A stretch of 64,000 nt of DNA from Desulfobacter sp. Lineage in GTDB: Bacteria; Desulfobacterota; Desulfobacteria; Desulfobacterales; Desulfobacteraceae. Shown piece by piece: positions 33,823 through 41,380 of this stretch. The stretch's first letter is position 1; each line of letters opens with the position of its first letter. The stretch spans positions 3,840,001 to 3,904,000 of the forward strand of contig CP054837.1 of assembly GCA_028768525.1 (NCBI GenBank), written 5' to 3'. Both the position numbers and the translations under genes were made by a program. Below the pieces are notes generated by a model. That model was not told where the DNA came from, did no database searches, and saw nothing but the letters and a program-made list of their open reading frames with translations.

Positions 33823-34326
33823 ATGGATGTGATTCTGCTCATGGCCACCACCCTGGACGGGATGATCGCCAGGGATTCTAATCAGCTGGTGGACTGGACC
33901 GGAAAGGCCGATAAGAAATATTTCGTTCAGGTCACCCGTGAGGCCGGTGCCATGATCATGGGCTCCAAAACCTATGACACCATCGGTTTTCCCCTGCCGG
34001 GGCGGTTGAATATCGTCATGACCCGGAACAAAAGCCGGGTGAGTGATGACGACAACCTGGTCTACACGGACCAGGCCCCTGGTGAGATTCTAAGGGACCT
34101 TGAACAAAAGGGGTATGAACGGGTGACCCTCATCGGCGGTGCCCTGGTCAATTCCCTGTTTGCCCGGGAGAACCTCATCACCGAGGTCCACCTCACCCTG
34201 GTGCCCAAGCTGTTCGGCACCGGCCTTTCCCTGTTCAACCGGGAGCTGGACATGGATCTTGAACTCAGGGAATACCGTGAGCTGGACAAGGGACACCTGC
34301 TCATGATCTACGATGTAAATAACTGA
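33823..34326 (+). CDS. Dihydrofolate reductase-like (RibD C-terminal domain family) protein
   Basis: A 167-residue protein starting MDVILLMATTLDGMIAR with the NADPH site (GSKTYDTIGFPLPGRLNIVMTR and VTLIGGALVNSLF) of the DHFR/RibD-C superfamily. True DHFR folate residues are not clearly visible, so it is better called a RibD-C-like reductase. It lies 13 bases after the small gene upstream. Confidence 0.85.
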   Translation: MDVILLMATTLDGMIARDSNQLVDWTGKADKKYFVQVTREAGAMIMGSKTYDTIGFPLPGRLNIVMTRNKSRVSDDDNLVYTDQAPGEILRDLEQKGYERVTLIGGALVNSLFARENLITEVHLTLVPKLFGTGLSLFNRELDMDLELREYRELDKGHLLMIYDVNN

Positions 34327-34338
34327 GGAAATGGCCCC

Positions 34339-34449
34339 ATGGCTGAAACTGTGAAAAAGAAAAAAAATCCCTTTGCCCGGCTGCTGGACTGGATCTCCAG
34401 GGGAACCCGGCGGGCTGAAAAGAAAGGGCAGGGCGCCTGCCGGTCCTGA
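34339..34449 (+). CDS. Possible 36-residue small protein
   Basis: ATG 34339 opens a 36-codon frame ending TGA at 34449 and beginning MAETVKKKKNPFARLLDWIS. A lysine-rich head precedes an amphipathic Leu/Trp stretch and a basic tail. GAGGAA at 34324-34329, overlapping the stop of the previous gene, gives a ribosome binding site. Too short to judge by family; it could be spurious. Confidence 0.4.
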   Translation: MAETVKKKKNPFARLLDWISRGTRRAEKKGQGACRS

Positions 34450-34474
34450 GGCCCCAGGAAATGACCGGCCTGGT

Positions 34475-34978
34475 TCAGGCCGTCAGAGATCTGGGTGCCG
34501 GCTTCCCGGCCCCGTCCAGACGCACCTTCCAGATTTCCCGGTGGATCTGCCAGACAGCCCGGATTACGGCTTTGTTCATGAGGTCGGAAAGCCCGTAGCC
34601 TTCGGTGGCATGGGGATCAATCCAGAGATAGACCATCCGGCCGGGAAACTGCTCCCACATCCTGGCACGGGACAGGGCCCATGCCAGGCCGCCGATGATG
34701 GGAAAGGATTTGGCCATCCACTGGACATGCTGGTCAAATATTTTCTGATTCCAGACGTGAAGGGTTCCCGGCACCCCGGACAGGTCCAGGGCACCGGTGA
34801 TGATGGCCAGGTCCGCCCCCAGGATGTAGCCGGTGGCATATTTGGAATCAAGGGCCAGATAGGCATACTCAATATCCTCTCCTGAAGCGGTTTCAGCCAT
34901 TTTTTCCAGGACGGCGCATCCGGCGCCCAGATCCCCCTGGAGCACATCGCCCAATCCCATGATCATGATTTTTTTCAT
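34475..34978 (-). CDS. Hydrogenase maturation protease (M52/HycI)-like protein, divergent
   Basis: A 167-residue protein whose start MKKIMIMGLGDVLQGDLGAGCAVLE matches the fold opening of HycI/HybD peptidases (GxGNxLxxDExxG). The usual metal-ligand Glu of that loop appears as Leu (GDLGAG) and the Asp of the following strand as Gly (ADLAIITGAL), as judged by eye. Such peptidases mature NiFe hydrogenases; [FeFe] enzymes do not need one, so this protein near hydAB is odd. It may be a binding or regulatory derivative. It lies 26 bases after the TonB receptor gene. Confidence 0.6.
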   Translation of the reverse strand: MKKIMIMGLGDVLQGDLGAGCAVLEKMAETASGEDIEYAYLALDSKYATGYILGADLAIITGALDLSGVPGTLHVWNQKIFDQHVQWMAKSFPIIGGLAWALSRARMWEQFPGRMVYLWIDPHATEGYGLSDLMNKAVIRAVWQIHREIWKVRLDGAGKPAPRSLTA

Positions 34979-35004
34979 ATTTTCCCCTTCGCTGTGTTGC
35001 GGGG

Positions 35005-37137
35005 CTAAAACACAATCTTGTAGTAACAGGAAAAGTTTCTGCCTGCCTCCTTGAGTGCCATGCCCCGGGATGTGGCCAGAAAATTGCTGTAATCCTCGTC
35101 AAAAAGGTTGGTGACGCCGAAACTCAGTTCGTGGTCCGCGCCCAGGGCATGGAACCTGTATCCCGCTTTGAGATCCAGGGTCTGCCAGCTTTGAGACGGG
35201 GTCTGGCCGCCGCCCACCCGGTCCTGGGCGTCGGCCCATTCATGGGAGAGCTTGGCCCACCATCCGCCGGTGAGCCCGCTGAAATCCTGGTTCCACTCCA
35301 GGTCGGAACGGGCGTTTAGGGGGGCGATATAGGGCAGGGCCTCGCCGGTGGTTTTGTTGTCCCCCCGGGCCCATGCCAGGCTGGCTGAGAGTTTGAGCTG
35401 GGGCAGAAGCCTTACCTCCCCTGAGAGCTCAGCGCCGTAAATTCTGGCGTTATCTACGTTTTCCATCTCAATGCGGGAGGCGCTGACCTGCTGTTCCGTG
35501 ATCATTTCCCTGATGCGGTTGCAATAGGCGGTTCCTGAAACCCTGAGCTTCCCGGAGACAAAGTGGAGGCCTGTTTCAAAAAAACGGGACTGTTCCGGCT
35601 CCAGGTCCGGGTTGCCGTGGAGGCTGATACCGCCGCCCAGGTTCACATACTTGAACCGGTCCATGAGGTCCGGCGGCCGGAAGCTTAAGGCGGCAAGGGC
35701 CGTGGCAGACCAGCGGGGGGCGATCTGCCAGGTCAGGCCGGCCTGGCCCTGGAAGCTGGCATCCGCTTCGGTTTTTCCCTCCCTGACCCGGGTGAGGGCC
35801 ATGGCCGGGGAGGGCGGCGAGATCCAATTGTAAAGGTCGTCGCTTTTGACCCGGGTGGCGTCCACCCTGCCCCCCAGGTTCAGGCTGAGGCTGTCGGACA
35901 GGGACCAGGTATCTTCGGCAAAGAATCCGCCGACGGTCTGGGAGAGGTTGCCCAGGCTGGAATCAATTCCAATCAGCCCGTTTTTGAAGTCTTTGATCCG
36001 ATGGGTGTTGTCGATCCGCCACTGCCAGGCCTCCAGGCCCAGCACCGGTGTATGGTCACCGATGTTGAAATGGCTGGTCCAGTTGATTCCCAGGGTGGCG
36101 TGGTCGGCCCCGGGGGCCACCGACACCAGGGGGGAGGCGGCGGGGAATTCATCCAGAATGACCCGCCGGTCCACCTCCTGGAAGAAGAGCCTTATTTTTG
36201 ATTGGGTCAGGATGCTTTCTTCCGGGGTCAGGGTATGGGTGGCGGAGCCCAGAACCCTGCGGGTGGTGGGAAAGGTGGCGTCGGGTCCCTGGGGCAGGGC
36301 CAGGCCCTTGCCGGGGATGCCGACGTTCTGCCCCTCCATGACCTGAAGGTTTACCTCGGTTTCGTTTTTTTCACTCCATCTATGCCCGCCGGCCAGCCGG
36401 CCGTAGAGATCCCGGAACTGGCTGTTGTGGACAAGGGTGCTGCCGGCACTTTCCCGTTCTTCATAATCCCGGTATCCGCCGGAGCCGAGGATCCAGGTGT
36501 TTTTGCCTTCGTAGAGGCCCAGGCCGTAGGCGCCGTAGCCCCCGGGATTGGTGGCGGCCTCGGTCCGTATTTCAGTCCGGGTATGGGGGACCAGGGCGTA
36601 CCCCCCCCTTCTGGTGATCACGTTGACCACCCCGCCCATGGCCCCCCATCCGTAAAGGGCGGAAATCGGCCCTTTGAGTACTTCGATCCGTTCGATGTCG
36701 CTGGGGTTGATCAGGCCGAACCGGGCGTTGATGTCCGTGGCCGTATTGACCCTGCAGCCGTCGATGAGGAAGAGCACGCTGTTCCGGCTCAATCCCCGGA
36801 TGTTGATATCCGATCCCCAGGGGGAGTCCGAGGTCTTTTCCACGCCGGGGATGAGCCGGGTGATGTCCGTGAGGCTGACCGGCCGGGACCGGTCAATTTC
36901 GGGGGAGAGGATCACCCCCACACCTCCCGGGGTGCTGGAGGCGGTTTGGGGGAGTCCCCGGGCCGTTACCACCAGCGGATCAAGATCGGTGACACCCCCC
37001 TGGGTGTCGGTGGATGCCGTTTCCCGGGCAAGCACCCGGGAGGATGAGAGGGAGGATGAGAGAAGAAAAAGAGCAGCCGCCAGGACAAAGAGCAGTCCCA
37101 GGCGGGGGGAGCGGCGAAACGGGATTACAGGCATCAT
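35005..37137 (-). CDS. TonB-dependent outer-membrane receptor
   Basis: A 710-residue protein. The signal peptide (RRSPRLGLLFVLAAALFLLSS) is followed by a TonB box-like segment, then the plug domain (VILSPEIDRSRPVSLTDITRLIPGV, NIRGLSRNSVLFLIDGCRV, IERIEVLKGPISALYGWGAMGGVVNVITR) and a long beta-barrel ending NLFDEDYSNFLATSRG...FSCYYKIVF with a terminal Phe. The ligand (iron chelate, cobalamin or other) is not evident. It is downstream of hydB by 58 bases and separated from it by a perfect 10-base-stem hairpin. Confidence 0.93.
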   Translation of the reverse strand: MMPVIPFRRSPRLGLLFVLAAALFLLSSSLSSSRVLARETASTDTQGGVTDLDPLVVTARGLPQTASSTPGGVGVILSPEIDRSRPVSLTDITRLIPGVEKTSDSPWGSDINIRGLSRNSVLFLIDGCRVNTATDINARFGLINPSDIERIEVLKGPISALYGWGAMGGVVNVITRRGGYALVPHTRTEIRTEAATNPGGYGAYGLGLYEGKNTWILGSGGYRDYEERESAGSTLVHNSQFRDLYGRLAGGHRWSEKNETEVNLQVMEGQNVGIPGKGLALPQGPDATFPTTRRVLGSATHTLTPEESILTQSKIRLFFQEVDRRVILDEFPAASPLVSVAPGADHATLGINWTSHFNIGDHTPVLGLEAWQWRIDNTHRIKDFKNGLIGIDSSLGNLSQTVGGFFAEDTWSLSDSLSLNLGGRVDATRVKSDDLYNWISPPSPAMALTRVREGKTEADASFQGQAGLTWQIAPRWSATALAALSFRPPDLMDRFKYVNLGGGISLHGNPDLEPEQSRFFETGLHFVSGKLRVSGTAYCNRIREMITEQQVSASRIEMENVDNARIYGAELSGEVRLLPQLKLSASLAWARGDNKTTGEALPYIAPLNARSDLEWNQDFSGLTGGWWAKLSHEWADAQDRVGGGQTPSQSWQTLDLKAGYRFHALGADHELSFGVTNLFDEDYSNFLATSRGMALKEAGRNFSCYYKIVF

Positions 37138-37156
37138 GTTTGATATTCCAGATAGA

Positions 37157-37182
37157 GGGCCGGCCCCTGACAGGGCCGGCCC
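37157..37182 (-). terminator. Hairpin between hydB and the TonB receptor gene
   Basis: GGGCCGGCCC (37157-37166) and GGGCCGGCCC (37173-37182) are self-complementary and pair around a 6-base loop. It may terminate or attenuate the hydrogenase transcript; no T-run follows. Confidence 0.5.
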
Positions 37183-37195
37183 CGTGTTGCTATGG

Positions 37196-37537
37196 TTAGA
37201 GGTTCAGTTCAAATCCCTTTTCCTTGAGGGCCTTTATCCGTCTGCTCCGGTCGATATAATGGGTGTGGAGCAGGTGGTGGGACATGTGGCCGCAGGGGCC
37301 GTCATGCAGAAACCCTTTCTTTGGATCGTAGAGCTTCTGAATCATGGGGTTATCCTGGGATTTGCGGATTTTGTACATTTTGGCGTCGGCCCGGTAAACA
37401 GACTTCTGCCGGGCCTCTACCAAATCCGTTTCCCCGGCCAGGGCCGTGGTGGCCAGCGGGCCGCCTACGGCCGCATATCCTGCGGTCAGGCCGGCGGCTT
37501 TGATGAATCCCCGCCTTGAAATGCTCATTTTTTTCAT
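37196..37537 (-). CDS. hydB: Periplasmic [FeFe] hydrogenase small subunit
   Basis: A 113-residue protein with a twin-arginine signal (SRRGFIKAAGLTAG) and then a mature chain AKMYKIRKSQDNPMIQKLYDPKKGFL..GPCGHMSHHLLHTHYIDRSR, which matches the small subunit of Desulfovibrio-type periplasmic Fe-only hydrogenases. The Tat signal would export the HydA-HydB complex. The gene overlaps the hydA stop by 4 bases. Strong ribosome binding site AAAGGAGG. Confidence 0.93.
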   Translation of the reverse strand: MKKMSISRRGFIKAAGLTAGYAAVGGPLATTALAGETDLVEARQKSVYRADAKMYKIRKSQDNPMIQKLYDPKKGFLHDGPCGHMSHHLLHTHYIDRSRRIKALKEKGFELNL

Positions 37538-38814
37538 ATGATACCTCCTTTGGAAACCTGGCGGCCCGGTGAAATCCCCAGCCGCTTATTCATGGCAAGT
37601 CTGATGGTCCGGGCCAGGGAGGCTGTGCGCACCTCCGGATCCAGGGGCTGGCCCCCGCCGTTGACGCAGCCCCCCGGACAGGTCATGATTTCAATGAAAT
37701 GATAGTCCGCCTTTCCGGCCCTGACCTGGTCGCAGAGCTTGGCCGCGTTGTCGAGACCGCTGGCCACCGCCACCTTCACCGTTCCGAAACTGGGCACCTT
37801 GATGGCTGCCGTATTGATCCCTTCCCGGGTCCGCACCAGCTTGATGGCCGGGTCTTTCAGGGCCTTGCCGGACAATTCCTCATAGGCCAGGCGCAGGGCC
37901 GCCTCCATGACGCCGCCGCTGTTGCCGAAGATGGTGGCCGCGCCCGTGGACTGGCCCAGTACAGGGTCTGGATCCCGGTCCGGCAGGCCCGCAAAGTTGA
38001 TACCCGCCCGTTTGATCATGTGGGCCAGTTCCCGGGTATTGATGGTGGCGTCGATATCCCTGAAACCGGAATCGGCCATCTCCTCACGCAGCCCTTCGTA
38101 TTTTTTGGCGATACAGGGCATGATGGAGACGGTGTAGATTTTTTCGGGCCGGGTATGGGTTTCATGGGCGCCATAGGTCTTGGCCAGGGGGCCGAGCATG
38201 GCGATGGGGGACTTGCAGGTGGAGACATGGGGCAGAAGGTCCGGGTAAAAGGATTCCACGAACTTGATCCACCCGGGACAGCAGGAGGTGAACTGGGGAA
38301 GGGGCTTGCCCTTTTCCGGTTTGGCGATGCGGTGGATCAGTTCCGTGCCCTCCTCCATGATGGTGAGGTCTGCCGTAAACTCGTTGTCCCAGACATAGTC
38401 AAAGCCAAGGGCCTTGAGTGCGGCGTGCATCTTGCCGCCCCCATAGGTGCCCGCGGGCTGGCCGAAACACTCTGCCAGGCCGTAGCGCACGGCAGGGGCG
38501 GGCATGGAAACAACCACCGTATCCGGATCATTGAGCTTTTCAAAGATCTCTTCCACATAACTGACCCCTTCGTAGATGGCGCCGGCCGGGCAGTTAAGCA
38601 GGCACTGGCCGCAGTTGATGCAGGCCGCCGGATTGACCACCTGGCGAATGCCCTCTTCGTTGATGGGCTGGATGGCACCGGTGACGCAGTGACTGTCACA
38701 TTCACCGCAGGCCTCGCACTTGGTGGCATCCACCTGGACAAAGAATATGGTGTCCGGGTCCGTACCCCTTGGCGGAGCGTTGTTTACGTACATGACGTTT
38801 TCCATTTCCTGCAT
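37534..38814 (-). CDS. hydA: Periplasmic [FeFe] hydrogenase large subunit
   Basis: A 426-residue catalytic subunit. Two 4Fe-4S ferredoxin motifs (CEACGECDSHC and CINCGQCLLNC) precede the H-cluster domain with L1 TSCCPGW, L2 MPCIAKKYE and L3 MTCPGGCVNGGGQP. No signal peptide is present; export would be by hitchhiking on HydB. This is the standard Desulfovibrio/Desulfobacter architecture. In a sulfate reducer it oxidises H2 to feed periplasmic cytochromes. No maturases HydE/F/G are in the window. Confidence 0.96.
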   Translation of the reverse strand: MQEMENVMYVNNAPPRGTDPDTIFFVQVDATKCEACGECDSHCVTGAIQPINEEGIRQVVNPAACINCGQCLLNCPAGAIYEGVSYVEEIFEKLNDPDTVVVSMPAPAVRYGLAECFGQPAGTYGGGKMHAALKALGFDYVWDNEFTADLTIMEEGTELIHRIAKPEKGKPLPQFTSCCPGWIKFVESFYPDLLPHVSTCKSPIAMLGPLAKTYGAHETHTRPEKIYTVSIMPCIAKKYEGLREEMADSGFRDIDATINTRELAHMIKRAGINFAGLPDRDPDPVLGQSTGAATIFGNSGGVMEAALRLAYEELSGKALKDPAIKLVRTREGINTAAIKVPSFGTVKVAVASGLDNAAKLCDQVRAGKADYHFIEIMTCPGGCVNGGGQPLDPEVRTASLARTIRLAMNKRLGISPGRQVSKGGII

Positions 38815-38862
38815 AGACTCTTTCTCCTTAATTTTTAAGTTTCAGGGTTTATGGACTGCGCC

Positions 38863-39645
38863 TCAGGCAGCCCTGTCTTGGGCCAGGGGGTTGAACACCG
38901 CTTCCATTGTGCGGCATAACCGCCTGGACTCATCTTCTGATCCTGTAAATCCGATCCAGCACTCCCAGGCCTGGTCATCCGGCGCAAATTCGCCGCTGCC
39001 AAGCCTTTTGAACAATGGGGTCCTGTCATGGTCAAAGATATGGCTGAACAATACGATGTGCCGGATCAGCCTTGCCTCGTCCGATTCTCCCCCCATGTCC
39101 CGGTAGGTGGTCATGAGGGTCTCCCTGACCCTGGGGTAGAGGTAGAACCTGAAATTCTGGAGCCGCCTGGCCAGTCCGGCCATGATCCAGTCGTGGTTTT
39201 TATGAACAAGGGCTTTGCGCAGCTGGCCTTTGTGGTCCTCTATGGCGGTCAGGATTTTCTTTTCTAGATCCCGGGTACTGTTGTTGTCCGGAAGGTAGCC
39301 CGTGCGCCAGGCTGCCAGATCCTCACCGATTTTTTGGGCCATGGTGTCGTCTTCTAGTGCATCAGCCAGTTTTGCGGGAGGCAGGCTAAGGTCCTTGTCC
39401 AGATCCAGGAATACCGTTTTAACGGTATAGTCCCAGGCCGTCCCCGATTCATTGTCTGTCCGTTCCTTCACAATCCAGGCGCATTGGAGCCTGGCCCGGG
39501 CCGATGCATCGGCAATTACCCTGAAGCCGAAGTCCTGGGTGACAAAGGGCCGGTTTTTGAAAAGCCCCCGGTGGTGAAGGTCAAATACAGAGGGGACCCG
39601 GTATTTAGGCTGGTAAATAATAAAAAAACCCTGCGGGATTTCCAT
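38863..39645 (-). CDS. Hypothetical protein upstream of hydA
   Basis: The frame is open from 39750, but AAAGGAG lies 9 bases before ATG 39645 (MEIPQGFFIIYQPKYRVP), giving a 260-residue protein. It is soluble, with aromatic-rich N-terminal sequence and a central helical region (ARRLQNFRFYLYPRVRETLMTTYRDMG). Not recognised. It is read in the same direction as hydA and starts the operon-like series, 48 bases upstream of hydA. Confidence 0.7.
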   Translation of the reverse strand: MEIPQGFFIIYQPKYRVPSVFDLHHRGLFKNRPFVTQDFGFRVIADASARARLQCAWIVKERTDNESGTAWDYTVKTVFLDLDKDLSLPPAKLADALEDDTMAQKIGEDLAAWRTGYLPDNNSTRDLEKKILTAIEDHKGQLRKALVHKNHDWIMAGLARRLQNFRFYLYPRVRETLMTTYRDMGGESDEARLIRHIVLFSHIFDHDRTPLFKRLGSGEFAPDDQAWECWIGFTGSEDESRRLCRTMEAVFNPLAQDRAA

Positions 39646-40110
39646 GGCAATGCTCTCCTTTCCCCGGATGCCGGTCTCCTTGCCTGCCGGGGCGAGGGCC
39701 CAGGGCAGGTAAGGGGTTGATTCGGCACGGGATTGGGCAAAGACAGGCATAGAACAAAAGACAGGCGCCCCATGATTGACACCATGGACTCAGGGTGGTA
39801 AAGAAAAGAACGCTCCCTGCCCCCGTAAAGGCGCGGCACGGGGCCTGACCGGGGAAGGCTGCACTGCTCTTTGACCGGAACCTGGTGCGGCCTTCCCCCC
39901 TCTTTCTATCTTAAACCTGTGCTGTTATTTGGTTTTTAGTTCTTTTTTATCCTCCGTAATATCTCCCCCAAAAAAAAAGCCAAGAATTCCTGGGTGCAAT
40001 CAGGCCTTCTTGGCTTATCTATATACTTTTAAAACTGCTGTTACATAGCGGTTCAATTTCAATTGAACCTGTTTGAAGAAGTAATTACTTCAAGGCTTCC
40101 GTAGTTGTCA
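39646..40110 (-). promoter_or_regulatory. Leader/regulatory region upstream of the hydrogenase-associated operon
   Basis: No gene is supported here. It contains a 14-base-stem hairpin GGGGAAGGCTGCAC/GTGCGGCCTTCCCC (39851-39864 with 39885-39898), a minus-strand terminator (39970-40015), a 20-bp palindrome (40050-40069) and a 14-bp palindrome (40078-40091). The hairpin just upstream of the operon start could influence translation or mRNA stability. Confidence 0.5.
39970..40015 (-). terminator. Rho-independent terminator (minus strand)
   Basis: AGCCAAGAA (39978-39986) and TTCTTGGCT (40007-40015) pair; on the minus strand the stem is followed by a run of nine T (complement of 39970-39978). Confidence 0.8.
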
Positions 40111-40111
40111 A
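40050..40111 (-). ncRNA. Possible short transcript unit (promoter, palindromes, terminator)
   Basis: On the minus strand a consensus -35 TTGACA (complement of 40106-40111) is followed by a weak -10 region. Two perfect palindromes follow (GAAGTAATTACTTC at 40078-40091 and GGTTCAATT-TC-AATTGAACC at 40050-40069), then a terminator at 39970-40015. No reading frame lies between, so a transcript of about 100 bases is a plausible small RNA or attenuated leader. Confidence 0.3.
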
Positions 40112-40250
40112 GCTTAAAGTTGAGGGCGGCAGGGCAAACGAATATAGATTTCAGGGTCAACCCGGGTAAATGTCCAGTATTGTTAATTTGTTCCCTATTT
40201 TTTTGTGTATGTATGCAGCCCCCGGCAATTGACATAAACGACGCAAACCT

Positions 40251-40401
40251 CGGTGCCCAGGCCTTGGGCGGGGAAGGGGGCTCCGCGGCGTGGAGGGCTG
40301 CCGGCGCCAGGACGGCATAGGCGGCAGCCCGAATCACTTCTCTGCGGGTCAGGACGACCCGCGGAGATTTAGAGGCGCCCCCTTCCCGTTCAAGGCCGGG
40401 T
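40251..40401 (+). repeat. GC-rich cloverleaf-like repeat, copy A
   Basis: Ends CCTTGGGCGGGGAAGGGGGC (40262-40281) and GCGCCCCCTTCCCGTTCAAGG (40375-40395) pair as an outer stem. Inside are hairpin 1 (GGGCTGCC 40295-40302 with GGCAGCCC 40323-40330, tip GCC-AGGAC-GGC) and hairpin 2 (TCTGCGGGTC 40341-40350, loop AGGAC, GACCCGCGGAGA 40356-40367). An inverted second copy is at 41381-41532. It begins 15 bases after the stop of the SMR gene. Confidence 0.75.
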
Positions 40402-40415
40402 CTGTGGCGCTCTTT

Positions 40416-40736
40416 TTACGTATTTTCGCAGAGGTTGAGCATCACCACACCGACCACGATGATCAGAATGGAAACCACCTTCATCAGACTGACCGGCTCC
40501 TTAAAAAAAGCCATACCGATAATTGAAACCAGAAGTATGCCGACTCCGGCCCAGAGGGCATAAACAAAACTCAGGTCAAAATGTTTCAGAACAAAAATAA
40601 AGATGCTGAAAGAAATGCCGTAAAATACAAAGGTCAGCAGGGAAGCATACCAGTTGGAAAAACCATTTGACAATTTCATACAGGTTGATCCGGCCAGCTC
40701 AGCCAATATCGCCAGTGATAACAGTATCCAATGCAT
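40416..40736 (-). CDS. SMR-family (EmrE/QacE-like) multidrug efflux transporter
   Basis: A 106-residue protein with four membrane helices. The conserved Glu in TM1 (AELAGSTCMKLS), the W/G-rich YALWAGVGILLV loop and the C-terminal VGVVMLNL fit small multidrug resistance proteins, proton-driven antiporters that export cationic compounds or guanidinium. It is flanked by inverted GC-rich repeats, suggesting acquisition as part of a mobile unit. Confidence 0.9.
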   Translation of the reverse strand: MHWILLSLAILAELAGSTCMKLSNGFSNWYASLLTFVFYGISFSIFIFVLKHFDLSFVYALWAGVGILLVSIIGMAFFKEPVSLMKVVSILIIVVGVVMLNLCENT

Positions 40737-40860
40737 GAAATCCCCTTTGTTTGTTGTATCTGATACCCTGTAAGTGAACTGAATAAATTTGTTAATATAT
40801 TAAATGAAACATTAAAGCGTCCCTTCACCGGGCGGCTGTGGAAGTTTTATTGGGCACGCT

Positions 40861-41181
40861 TTATTTTATCGTTTTATATTCCATTAATTCAATAGGAGCA
40901 CCATTAACTTCTATAAATGCTACGGTTAGGCCTTCGCTTGGTGAATTCGGTTCTATGATAACCTTTTTACCTTCAAGTTCTTTTGCTAAGTTTTCAACTT
41001 CAAAAGCAACGTGAGGAATATTTTTAACCAACTCGGGATATGGAGCACCTTCCCAAAAGCGCATCCATTGAATACCGTATGGGTTATTCTCGTGATCTGA
41101 AACAGTCATTTTTAAATGAGGCAACTCTATTTCATCTTCAAATCTTTCAGTTATCGGAATACCTAAATGGCTATACTTCAT
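40861..41181 (-). CDS. VOC-fold (glyoxalase-like) protein
   Basis: A 106-residue, AT-rich gene. It begins MKYSHLGIPITE and has HVAFEVENLAKELEGKK followed by VAFIEVNGAPIELMEY, the single-domain vicinal oxygen chelate pattern with His and Glu metal positions. Such proteins are lyases, isomerases or resistance enzymes; the substrate is unknown. It is 124 bases upstream of the SMR gene on the same strand and lies within the repeat-bracketed segment. Base composition differs from core genes. Confidence 0.82.
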   Translation of the reverse strand: MKYSHLGIPITERFEDEIELPHLKMTVSDHENNPYGIQWMRFWEGAPYPELVKNIPHVAFEVENLAKELEGKKVIIEPNSPSEGLTVAFIEVNGAPIELMEYKTIK

Positions 41182-41290
41182 AGTTGTTAAACCTTACAAT
41201 ATAAAATCATCAATTATTGGGTTAGCACTTAACAAATAATCATATGGATATAAGCAACATGAATACTTGAGTGTTATCCGGCAGTAAAGG

Positions 41291-41344
41291 TAATTGGAGA
41301 ATAAACGTAGTCTGGGAATTTTGGCAAGCCTTTTTCTTCGAAGC
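41291..41344 (+). repeat. Degenerate AT-rich repeat, copy 2
   Basis: Shares GGAGAATA, a GGAATTTT/GGATTTTT block, GCAAGCCT and TTCTTC with 3771-3824. Here it runs directly into the GC-rich cloverleaf repeat A', suggesting the two form one composite element. The 41182-41658 gap is filled by this pair and by AT-rich sequence without a supported gene. Confidence 0.45.
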
Positions 41345-41380
41345 TGTTCTCCTACGGCAAGGTTTGAAAGAGAAAGGCAA

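Noticed and set aside
39840..39960. Hydrogenase leader considered as a molybdenum-cofactor or cobalamin riboswitch.
   Set aside because: Conserved core sequences of those riboswitches are not recognisable; only a generic long stem is seen.
40105..40320. 71-residue plus-strand frame upstream of and into repeat copy A.
   Set aside because: No ribosome binding site, and half the frame is the structured repeat.
41219..41280. R-box-like sequences GTTAGCA/ACTTAAC and GTTATCC upstream of the VOC gene.
   Set aside because: The spacing is short and the inner arms do not pair; insufficient for an attC call.
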